This document shows, in pieces, positions 31,665 to 40,150 of a stretch of 48,029 bases of DNA. Position 1 is the stretch's first letter; the number at the start of each line of letters is the position of its first letter. This stretch comes from Bifidobacterium simiarum (GTDB taxonomy: Bacteria; Actinomycetota; Actinomycetes; Actinomycetales; Bifidobacteriaceae): positions 1 to 48,029 of the forward strand of contig NZ_PEBK01000007.1 of the NCBI RefSeq assembly GCF_002802905.1. Reading direction: 5' to 3'. Below the pieces are notes generated by a model. That model searched no databases, was not told the origin of the DNA, and was given only the letters and a program-made list of their open reading frames with translations. The translations under genes were made by a program, and so were the position numbers.

Positions 31665-33794
31665 ATGAGCAATTTCGACGTCAATGGGTTCATCAAGGGT
31701 CTGGATGCGATCTTCTCCGCACACGATGCCGCGACGAAGGCGGAACCGTATCTGCTGGAGGCTTTGCGTCACGCGCGTGAGGCCGCGGACGACGGCGCCC
31801 AGCTCACCGTGATCAACGAGCTGCTGGGCTTCTACCGTTCGCAGGGACGGCACGACGACAATCTGCCGCTGGTGAAGGAGTCGCTGGATCTGGCGAAGCG
31901 CATGGGGCTCGAGGGCAGCGACGCCTGGGCAACCACGCTGATCAACGCGGCCACCGCCACCCGCGCGGCCGGCAAGTACGACGACGCGGAGAAGCTGTAC
32001 CGCGAGGCGTTGGAATCCAGCGAAAAGACGCTGGCCCCCACCGATCGCCGTCTGGCCGCGCTGCACAATAATCTGTCGATTCTCTACAGCGAGACGAACC
32101 GGTACGATCAGGCGGAGGCCGAACTGCGCGAGGCGCTGCGGATCCTGGAGTCCTCCAGCGTCAACGCGGCCGAGGACGTCGACGTGGCCTCCACGCACAC
32201 GAATCTGGCGCTGATCCTGATGAACGAGAACCGCGACGACGAAGCGCTCAAGCACGCGGCCGAGGCGCTGCGCATCTACCGCCGCGGCCATCTGGAGAAC
32301 AGCGCGCACTTCGCCTCGGCGCTGGCCGGGTACGCGCAGGCATGCTTCCACGCGGGCGATCTGGCGAACGCGGTGCGCGCCTACCGCAAGTCGCTGGCCG
32401 TGATCGAGGAATGCTACGGCCACAACGACTACTACACGATCACCAAGGAGAACCTCGAAGGGGCCGAGCAGGCCGCGACCAAGGCCGGCGTGCAGGTCCC
32501 GGCCGACGACGGCTCCGATTTCTGGGATGACGAAGGCTCCCGATTCGCCGACGACTCCTCCACCGCCACGAAGATCGCCGGCGCCGCGCAGTCGTTCGAC
32601 TGGCATATCAAGCCCGAGGAGCAGGCGATGACCTCGTCCGCGGCACAGGCCGCACCGACGGCGTCTCCGGCTCCGGCAGCACAGCCCGCAACCGCGTCCG
32701 CACCCGACAAGCCGGCGACGACCGCACAGCCGACAACCACGCAGCCGGCGACCGCTCCCGCCCGTCCCGACATCACCGGTCTGGCGCTGGCCAAGCAGTA
32801 CTGGCTCCACTGCGGCAAGCCGATGATCGCCGACCGCTACCCCGAGTATCAGGGCCGCATCGCCGCCGGTCTGGTCGGCCACGGTTCGGAATGCTACGGC
32901 TTCGACGACGCGATCTCGCAGGACCATGATTTCGGCCCGCGCTTCTGCCTATGGCTCACCGACGAGGATTACGCCAAGATCGGCGAACAGCTGCAGCACG
33001 ATTACGAGACGCTGCTGCCGAAGGAGTTCATGGGGTTCACGGTGAAGGGCGCCGACTCCTCCACGCCGCGTGCGCAGGGGGCGAACCGCCGCGAGGGCGT
33101 GTTCTCCGTCGGCGACTTCTTCGAAGGCATCACCGGCTACCGCGAGGCGCCGGGCGATGACCCCGCCAAGGCGCACGAATGGCTGCTGCTGGACGAGGCC
33201 ACGCTGGCCGCCGCCACGAACGGTCAGGTCTTCGCCGATCCGCTGGGCCTGTTCTCCAAGACCCGTCAGGGATTCAAGGCCATGCCCGACGACGTGCGGA
33301 TCGCGTTGATCTCCCGCCGGCTGGGCATGATCTCACAGGCCGGCCAGTACAACTTCCCCCGCATGATCGAACGCGGCGACGGCGCGGCCGCATGGCTGTC
33401 GCTCGACGAGTTCGCCAAGGCGGTCTCGTCGTTCGTGTTCCTGCTCAACGAGCCGATCACCGTGGGCTACCTGCCGTACTACAAGTGGCAGTTCGCCGCG
33501 CTGCGCAAGCTCAGCCGCGGCATGTTCACCCGCCTGAGCGACGTGTGCGAGCAGCTGGAGACCATCCTGCGCCTTTCGTCGGCGGCCTGCTTCGGCGGCG
33601 CCGGGTTCGGCGAGGGCGGCAAGGGCGCGGGCCCGGCCGTGGACACCATCAACCAGACCATCGAGCACATCTGCGCCGAAGTGCTCAAGGAGATCAGGCG
33701 CGACGGGCTGACCCGCAGTGACGAGCCGTTCCTCGAATGGCAGCGGCCGTACGTGGAGGAGCACATCAGCAACCCGTGGCTGAAGAGCCTGTAA
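31665..33794 (+). CDS. TPR protein fused to DUF4037 nucleotidyltransferase-like domain
   Basis: The 709-residue product has about five to six tetratricopeptide repeats (about 20-280; for example GKYDDAEKLYREALE and NRYDQAEAELREALR), an Ala/Thr/Pro linker (about 325-365), and a DUF4037 domain. The latter begins with a nucleotidyltransferase-like signature, GHGSECYGFDDAISQDHDFGPR, to be read as GS...D..S.DhD, where two Asp could bind metal. Function is unknown. GAGGATC lies before ATG 31665. The DUF4125 gene follows by 67 bp with its own ribosome site, and both end before one strong terminator, so they form an operon. Confidence 0.85.
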   Translation: MSNFDVNGFIKGLDAIFSAHDAATKAEPYLLEALRHAREAADDGAQLTVINELLGFYRSQGRHDDNLPLVKESLDLAKRMGLEGSDAWATTLINAATATRAAGKYDDAEKLYREALESSEKTLAPTDRRLAALHNNLSILYSETNRYDQAEAELREALRILESSSVNAAEDVDVASTHTNLALILMNENRDDEALKHAAEALRIYRRGHLENSAHFASALAGYAQACFHAGDLANAVRAYRKSLAVIEECYGHNDYYTITKENLEGAEQAATKAGVQVPADDGSDFWDDEGSRFADDSSTATKIAGAAQSFDWHIKPEEQAMTSSAAQAAPTASPAPAAQPATASAPDKPATTAQPTTTQPATAPARPDITGLALAKQYWLHCGKPMIADRYPEYQGRIAAGLVGHGSECYGFDDAISQDHDFGPRFCLWLTDEDYAKIGEQLQHDYETLLPKEFMGFTVKGADSSTPRAQGANRREGVFSVGDFFEGITGYREAPGDDPAKAHEWLLLDEATLAAATNGQVFADPLGLFSKTRQGFKAMPDDVRIALISRRLGMISQAGQYNFPRMIERGDGAAAWLSLDEFAKAVSSFVFLLNEPITVGYLPYYKWQFAALRKLSRGMFTRLSDVCEQLETILRLSSAACFGGAGFGEGGKGAGPAVDTINQTIEHICAEVLKEIRRDGLTRSDEPFLEWQRPYVEEHISNPWLKSL

Positions 33795-33861
33795 AACCAC
33801 AATCACGGATTACGACGAAGACACCGCAGACGAAGACACCGCAGACATCAAGGAGACTGTC

Positions 33862-34617
33862 ATGGCAGAAGAACAGCACGACAACGCAGCGAAACAGCCC
33901 ACGGCGGACCGGCCTACGACGGACAAGGCCACGGTGGACCATGCCGCGGCCGACGACACCCACATCCTGCACCGCACGCTGTGGTACGACACCCCGGAGG
34001 ACGTCAACGATCTGGCGCACAAGGCCGAGCTGGTCGTGCGGCATGAGTGGTCGCAGTTCCAGCAGGTGAACAATCAGGGAGGCCGGGCGAACTGCCAGGG
34101 CAACTGGCCGACCTTCCACCAGATGCGACTGAGCCAGTTCCTCACCTGGCGGCTTGAGATGGTCGACAGCTACGCCGAGGATCTGGACGACGCCGACGCC
34201 ACCGGACGGAACCTGCTCACCGAGAAGTACGCCCGCATGATGGAGTCCACCGAGCCGGAGCGGTACCGCACCGAGCTCGAGCCGCATATGCCGAAGCTGG
34301 ATCCGGAGCGGATCAAGGCGCAGGAGGCGGTGATCAAGCAGCAGGTGGCGTGGGCCCGCGACTTCCGCGAGCGCTTCCCGAAGCTCGGGCAGGCCATGCG
34401 CGTGCTCACCACCAGCGAGGACGTGATCGGCACCACGTCGTTCGAAACGTATCTGCGCGGCGAGCTGTGCACGTATTCGAACCGCACGTTCGCCATGTAC
34501 GCGCAGATGATCGTGGATCTGACGAACGCCGGCGTGAATCTCACCGAGGAGACGCTGTGGCTGACCGTCTCTCTGGGCGGGTTCTCGTCCCTTGAGGAGG
34601 CCGAGGCCGCCCAGTGA
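33862..34617 (+). CDS. DUF4125 family protein
   Basis: The 251-residue soluble product matches my recollection of DUF4125: EWSQFQQVNNQGGRANCQGNWPTFHQMRLSQF read in parts (NNQGGRANCQ, NWPTFHQMR) is the conserved core. A Thr/Asp-rich 35-residue N-terminus precedes it. It is largely helical, with conserved Glu, Gln, His and Arg, and no motif that fixes a reaction. AGGAGACTGTC precedes the ATG. Co-transcription with the TPR-DUF4037 gene suggests they act together; what they do is unknown. Confidence 0.8.
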   Translation: MAEEQHDNAAKQPTADRPTTDKATVDHAAADDTHILHRTLWYDTPEDVNDLAHKAELVVRHEWSQFQQVNNQGGRANCQGNWPTFHQMRLSQFLTWRLEMVDSYAEDLDDADATGRNLLTEKYARMMESTEPERYRTELEPHMPKLDPERIKAQEAVIKQQVAWARDFRERFPKLGQAMRVLTTSEDVIGTTSFETYLRGELCTYSNRTFAMYAQMIVDLTNAGVNLTEETLWLTVSLGGFSSLEEAEAAQ

Positions 34618-34676
34618 TGATCCCGGCGTCTGACGACCCCGTCTGGCGCCGGACGATCCCGACGGTGACTGTCCGA

Positions 34677-34722
34677 CGGTGACTGCGAACCGGATCTCCC
34701 GGTTTCGCGGTCACCGTTTTTT
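34677..34722 (+). terminator. Intrinsic terminator of the DUF4037-DUF4125 operon
   Basis: GGTGACtGCGAaCCGG pairs with CCGGtTTCGCgGTCACC and is followed by TTTTTT. Confidence 0.88.
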
Positions 34723-34725
34723 CTG

Positions 34726-35280
34726 TCACCGTGTTCTGTTTCTGGCGGACGATCCCGTTCTGCCTGACCGCTGCATCTGCGCCACCGAGGCGAACAGCAC
34801 CGACGTGGGCGAATCGTCCATGCCATCGGACAAGCGACCGGACGAGCGGCCGGAGGCGGACGGCACCGCCGTCGGAGTTTCCGTCCTGCCCGCCGCGTCA
34901 TCCGTTCCGGCGATCTGCCGATACCGTCGGGCCATCGCCTCGGTCAGGTCGTCCAGGGAAATGCCCAATGTCACGGCCTCCCGTGCGATTTCGGCGACCC
35001 TCTCCCCCAGAAAGCGCATCCGGCCCTTGCCTCTCGCGCGCTGCTGCGCGCCGTCCGCCACGAACATGCCCAGACCGCGGCGCTTGACCAGCAGACCCTG
35101 ATCCACCAGCAGGTTCATCCCCTTGAGTACCGTGGCCGGGTTGATCCGGTACGTCGCGGAGATCGCCGTGGTGCTGGGCACCTGCGTGCCCTCGGCGAAT
35201 TCCCCGGTCAGGATCGCCGCTTCGATCTGCTCCGCCACCTGCAGGTACAGCGGCACGCCATTGTCCGTCGAAAATCGCAT
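34726..35280 (-). CDS. GntR-family regulator, YtrA type
   Basis: The 184-residue product starts with the winged helix typical of GntR: PLYLQVAEQIEAAILTG, VPSTTAISATYRINPATVLKGMNLLVDQGLL, KRRGLGMFVADGA. It lacks the large ligand domain of FadR/HutC types, and the short helical tail fits the YtrA class, whose genes usually sit next to ABC transporters; none is adjacent here. GGAAGGA precedes ATG 35280; an in-frame ATG at 35337 with GAGGTAACG is an alternative. GTTAC...GTAAC (35339-35364) overlaps the likely transcription start and could be its own operator. Confidence 0.88.
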   Translation of the reverse strand: MRFSTDNGVPLYLQVAEQIEAAILTGEFAEGTQVPSTTAISATYRINPATVLKGMNLLVDQGLLVKRRGLGMFVADGAQQRARGKGRMRFLGERVAEIAREAVTLGISLDDLTEAMARRYRQIAGTDDAAGRTETPTAVPSASGRSSGRLSDGMDDSPTSVLFASVAQMQRSGRTGSSARNRTR

Positions 35281-35338
35281 CGTCGTTCCTTCCGTCCTTT
35301 CGTCTTTCGTCGTTCCGTCTGTCGTCGATGCCGGCATC

Positions 35339-35373
35339 GTTACCTCATTACCGATGTAAGTAACCTTAGCGTA
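35339..35373 (-). promoter_or_regulatory. GntR gene promoter and candidate autoregulatory operator
   Basis: GTTAC (35339-35343) and GTAAC (35360-35364) are inverted, with TTAC/GTAA spacing across 26 bp in total. A minus-strand TACGCT box lies at 35368-35373, putting the inverted repeat at the transcription start. Confidence 0.4.
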
Positions 35374-35404
35374 ATCATGCTTTGTCCCCGATCGCGCCGC
35401 GCTC

Positions 35405-35590
35405 GACCACCCCCAGTCACGCTGCGCGTGCCAGCCCCCGACTCGTTGTGCGACGTGTGTTCGCAGGAGCACACTGCCACGAACAGTCCACTGGACTGTT
35501 CGTCCAGCGGGGCAAAGGCGGACCTACCAGCAAGCGCATTCTCGGCCCCCGCTGGCGGGGGCTGTCGGCGAGAGTCGACTGGGGGTGGCC
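35405..35590. repeat. Divergent family A repeats enclosing a 25-bp palindrome
   Basis: A truncated minus unit (35405-35440: GACCACCCCCAGTC, GCCAGCCCCCG) and a complete plus unit (35545-35590: GCCCCCGCTGGCGGGGGC, second hairpin, TGGGGGTGGCC) lie back to back. Between them ACGAACAGTCCA (35479-35490) and TGGACTGTTCGT (35492-35503) form a perfect palindrome with one central base. Confidence 0.8.
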
Positions 35591-35634
35591 GAACACCACG
35601 CACAAAGTCAACTGCGCAACCAGCATTCCGCCCA

Positions 35635-35692
35635 ATAGGAATTTCCTATATCTGGAATAGGTATTCACAGGGAGCGGCCGTTGCCCTATGAT
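35635..35692 (+). promoter_or_regulatory. gdhA promoter with upstream palindrome
   Basis: TTCACA (35664-35669) and TATGAT (35687-35692) are 17 bp apart, giving a leader of about 105 nt. ATAGGAAtTTCCTAT (35635-35649), a perfect 7+1+7 palindrome, ends 14 bp before the -35 and could be an activator site. Confidence 0.55.
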
Positions 35693-35749
35693 GAGGGTGT
35701 TCATCAAATGGAGCCGTCGGCCAGCCCGCACGCCCGTCATCACAGTTGA

Positions 35750-37150
<1,401 letters not shown>

Positions 37151-37207
37151 CCGTAGGCACCATCACCGCCGCCGTCACCGCCGCCGCGCGGTGATCCCAC
37201 TCTAACG

Positions 37208-37265
37208 GTAATGGCCGGTCGCCTTCCTTTTCCCATACGGGTCGGGGAAGAAGACCGGCCATTAC
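37208..37265 (+). terminator. Hairpin terminator of gdhA
   Basis: GTAATGGCCGGTC (37208-37220) and GACCGGCCATTAC (37253-37265) are a perfect 13-bp stem; the loop adds CTTCC/GGAAG pairing. The T-tract is poor (GTTCATC). Confidence 0.7.
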
Positions 37266-37298
37266 GTTCATCGGAACGTCCCAGCGTCCGCCGAGATC

Positions 37299-37520
37299 AC
37301 CTATCTCCATTCTGAGGGCACATTTTGGGGGTATGCAGACACCTATCTCCATTCTGAGGGCACCTGCGCAAGTAGAACGACCGTTCACGCCACCCCACAA
37401 ACCTTGAAATTCCAATAACGCCCCGACGACCATACTCGAGATCCGCCCGCCAAGCCGCCCCACAAAACGCAGATAGGTGGTTGCAGAGGCCCCAAACCGC
37501 CCCACAAAACGCAGATAGGT
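37299..37520. repeat. Four 23-bp elements with 42-bp period in inverted pairs
   Basis: ACCTATCTCCATTCTGAGGG plus CAC occurs at 37299-37321 and 37341-37363; a related unit ending GCAGATAGGT occurs at 37456-37478 and 37498-37520. The first pair is inverted relative to the second, both have a period of exactly 42 bp, and the 19-nt spacers are also related across the inversion. The 513-bp gap between gdhA and the phosphoesterase gene holds nothing else apart from the gdhA hairpin and a start-proximal -10 box. Confidence 0.85.
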
Positions 37521-37663
37521 CCCGATAATGACGACGATCCGCGTCGAAACCGGCAATCAGCGGTCTCCCACCACGAAAGATTTTGTCCGTAAGACACCAA
37601 ACGTTCAGATCGGGGATGCGAGGACGCTCGGACGAGCGAACCCCCACGATATACAGTGGTGGT

Positions 37664-39121
37664 ATGACTCTTCGATTTCGCGGGAACGGCACGTTTCGTG
37701 TGCTGCAGATGGCCGACATCCAGGACGGGCCGAACGTCAACGAGGACACGATCCGTCTGATCCGTGAGGCGATCGACGTCACCGAACCGGATCTCATCGT
37801 ACTCACCGGCGACCAGATCCGCGGATATGATCCCGCCTACATCGACACCTTCCTGCGCCGTCGCGGCGACCGGCCCGGCGAGCACATCCGCTCGGTCACG
37901 AAATTCGAGGCGAAGGTGCAGGGCATACACAGTGAGGACGTCGACCCGATCACCGCGATGAACCATACGCGCGAGAAGGTGCGCGAGACCTTCGCCTCGT
38001 TCCTCGAACCGGCGACCACCGCCGGGGTGCCGTTCGCCGCCACCTACGGCAACCATGATTTCCAGTGCGGCATCCTCGCCGACGAACAGGACGACATCTA
38101 CCGCGAATTTCCCGGATGCCTCAACCCCCGGTGCGGTTCGGACGCACCGGCCACGCCGAACGAGCCGAACGCACTGAACGCACCGGCCAAGAACAGCGCC
38201 GATCCCCTCGCCTGCGAACCCGGCACGTTCGCCCTGCCGGTCGAGGCGTCGGACGGCAGCGGCCGGATCGCCATGAGCGTGATGATGGTGAATTCCGGCG
38301 ACTACGCGGGCGACGGCGGCGATGAGGATGGCGAACCCGGCCCGTATCTCAACACCGAGGATCAGGAACGGAAGCACCCGATCACATTCAGCCTGTATTC
38401 GCAGCATGCCCGGACGATCGATCTGGCGGACAGCTCCGGCTACGGCACGCCCAGCCCCGAGGCCATCGCATGGCTCGGCGACGTGCAGCGGCATCTCGGC
38501 GAAAGCAACGGCGACGGCAAACCAGTTCCCGCGATCGCCTTCCAGCACATCCCCTCGCAGGAGTTCTACCAGTGCCTGCGCGAGGTGCCGGCATGGACCC
38601 CCTACGCCGTGGAGGGCACGCGCACCTTCGCCGGCAAATGCTATCTGCTCGATGAGTCCAAGTGCCGTCCCGGTTCGCTGCTCGGCGAGTCCATCGGCTG
38701 CGCCGACACGAACTGCGGCGAGGTCGAGGCGATGCGCGAGGCGGGCGGCTATTTCGCCCTGTTCGCCGGGCACGACCACAAGAACGCGTTCGTCGGCCAC
38801 GTCGACGGACTCGATCTCGGCTACGCCCCCACCTGCGGATTCACATCGTACGGTCCGAAGTCCGCGTTGCGCGGCATCCGCCTGTTCACCTTCCACGAGG
38901 ACGATCCCGCCGCCTACGACACCCGCATGCTCACCTGGGGCGAGCTGATCGGCGGACGCTCGGCAAACGAGGTGCGCGTCTTCGTCGGCGACCATCTCGT
39001 CACCGACGGCGCCTCCATGCGCAACGAACTGCGCAAGCCGCCGGTCCTCGCCACGCTCACCCTCACCGTCGCCGACATCGCCCACGTCCTGTGGCACAGC
39101 GTATTCAGGCGCCGGCGGTAA
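37664..39121 (+). CDS. Calcineurin-like metallophosphoesterase
   Basis: The 485-residue product keeps most metal ligands of the superfamily: LQMADIQDGP (usual D-x-H is D-x-Q), LTGDQIRGYD, ATYGNHDFQ, AFQHIPSQEF, and FAGHDHKNAF. It resembles the Dcr2/Sia1-like phosphodiesterase branch; substrate unknown. A variable acidic insertion (about 155-235) lies between GNHD and the second half. No signal peptide is seen. TACAGT (37652-37657) lies 6 nt before the ATG with no Shine-Dalgarno (leaderless). It converges with the Nudix gene, whose stop is 9 bp away. Confidence 0.88.
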   Translation: MTLRFRGNGTFRVLQMADIQDGPNVNEDTIRLIREAIDVTEPDLIVLTGDQIRGYDPAYIDTFLRRRGDRPGEHIRSVTKFEAKVQGIHSEDVDPITAMNHTREKVRETFASFLEPATTAGVPFAATYGNHDFQCGILADEQDDIYREFPGCLNPRCGSDAPATPNEPNALNAPAKNSADPLACEPGTFALPVEASDGSGRIAMSVMMVNSGDYAGDGGDEDGEPGPYLNTEDQERKHPITFSLYSQHARTIDLADSSGYGTPSPEAIAWLGDVQRHLGESNGDGKPVPAIAFQHIPSQEFYQCLREVPAWTPYAVEGTRTFAGKCYLLDESKCRPGSLLGESIGCADTNCGEVEAMREAGGYFALFAGHDHKNAFVGHVDGLDLGYAPTCGFTSYGPKSALRGIRLFTFHEDDPAAYDTRMLTWGELIGGRSANEVRVFVGDHLVTDGASMRNELRKPPVLATLTLTVADIAHVLWHSVFRRRR

Positions 39122-39130
39122 GCGGTTCTC

Positions 39131-39829
39131 CTATTCGGCGGAGCGGCGGGTGCGCCAGATGAGGTAGGCGGCGAGGGTGATGCAGTCCATGATGTCGCCG
39201 GCGGCGATCATCTCGGCGATCTCCTCCTCGGAGAGCCAGACCAGACGGGAATCCCGCGATTCGGCCGGAATGCGCCCGCCGTCGGCATCGATGGCACCGG
39301 CACCGGAAGCACCGACACCCCCGTCGACCGGCTGACCGTCGACGGCGAGCTCCACCACGGCGATCGAATCGCGAAGCTTGCAGGAATCGGCGTGCACCGA
39401 CTGCAGGATCCGCCGCGAGGAGGCCCGCAACCCGGTTTCACGCAGCAGCTCCTCCTCGGCCACGGCGCCGGCGGTCATCCCCTTCATGCCCATGGACCGC
39501 GGGAACTCCCACTCGTACGAGTCGGTGGCAAACCGCCAGTGACGGGCCAGCAGCAGCTTGCCGTCACGCACGGCCACGCACACCACGCCCGGCATGCCGC
39601 CCTTCACCTGGGCGAACAGGATCGGCATGTGCTCATCAGCCGCAGAAGCCTCGTCCACGTCGGCGGACGACTCCCGGGCCTCGGGGCGGCCGGCCATGCT
39701 CACGTCGGCCTCAATCACCGTGAACCCGGACTCGTCTCCCCCTTCGAACACCACGCGCTCGTCATTGACCACGAACCCCGTCTCCAGACCGGATCGCACC
39801 GACGCCACGACATTGTCCACGTCCGCCAT
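39131..39829 (-). CDS. Nudix-fold protein with an altered Nudix box
   Basis: The 232-residue product resembles ADP-ribose pyrophosphatases: VVCVAVRDGKLLLARHWRF and YEWEFPRSMG lead into the Nudix helix, but the box reads AEEELLRETGL where the consensus is REUXEEXGU, so one of the usual metal-binding glutamates is Arg and the preceding Arg is Glu. Activity may be reduced or changed. A hydrophilic insertion (about 45-70) and a Gly/Ala loop (about 170-185) are lineage-like additions. GGAGGA lies 7 nt before the ATG. Confidence 0.82.
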   Translation of the reverse strand: MADVDNVVASVRSGLETGFVVNDERVVFEGGDESGFTVIEADVSMAGRPEARESSADVDEASAADEHMPILFAQVKGGMPGVVCVAVRDGKLLLARHWRFATDSYEWEFPRSMGMKGMTAGAVAEEELLRETGLRASSRRILQSVHADSCKLRDSIAVVELAVDGQPVDGGVGASGAGAIDADGGRIPAESRDSRLVWLSEEEIAEMIAAGDIMDCITLAAYLIWRTRRSAE

Positions 39830-40150
39830 TCGTCATTCCTCCATATAGATCAAGTAGCAACAGATTGTTCCAGCCTATACGGTTTCCCCTTCGATCTCCA
39901 GCATGAACGGCAAAAGTCTCACCGTAGCCGATGGCCTTACACCCCCTCTTTGGGACGTCCGTGACTTTCCGTCGTCTTCACCTGATCTTCGTTTTCGCCT
40001 CGTACACTATGTACAGCTGATACGAACAAACCGACAGATCGTACCGAACAACCGTAGGAATCAACCGGATCAACAGACAGTACGACATAACAGCCCGGAC
40101 CGTACCGACATACGGTACGACCATCACATATCTGGGGATGACGAATCACG
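39830..40150. promoter_or_regulatory. 321-bp divergent region between the Nudix and polymerase genes
   Basis: No gene is visible. GTACActaTGTAC near 40002-40014 is a short palindrome, and CGTACC...GGTACG near 40100-40118 a hairpin. GTACCGA/GATCGTACCG-like words recur, so a regulator may act here, but no clear -35/-10 pair can be chosen. Confidence 0.35.

Noticed and set aside
30741-32927. 728-residue antisense frame over the transporter and TPR gene
   Set aside because: GC-skewed shadow with Arg/Gly/Val-rich composition and no recognisable domain; the sense genes are well supported.
35479-35503. LexA/SOS box
   Set aside because: GAAC and GTTC are present, but the gap is far longer than the 4-6 bp of actinobacterial SOS boxes, and no SOS gene is adjacent.
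37299-37520. CRISPR array
   Set aside because: Repeats are 23 bp with only 19-bp spacers, in inverted pairs with related spacers, and no cas genes are nearby.
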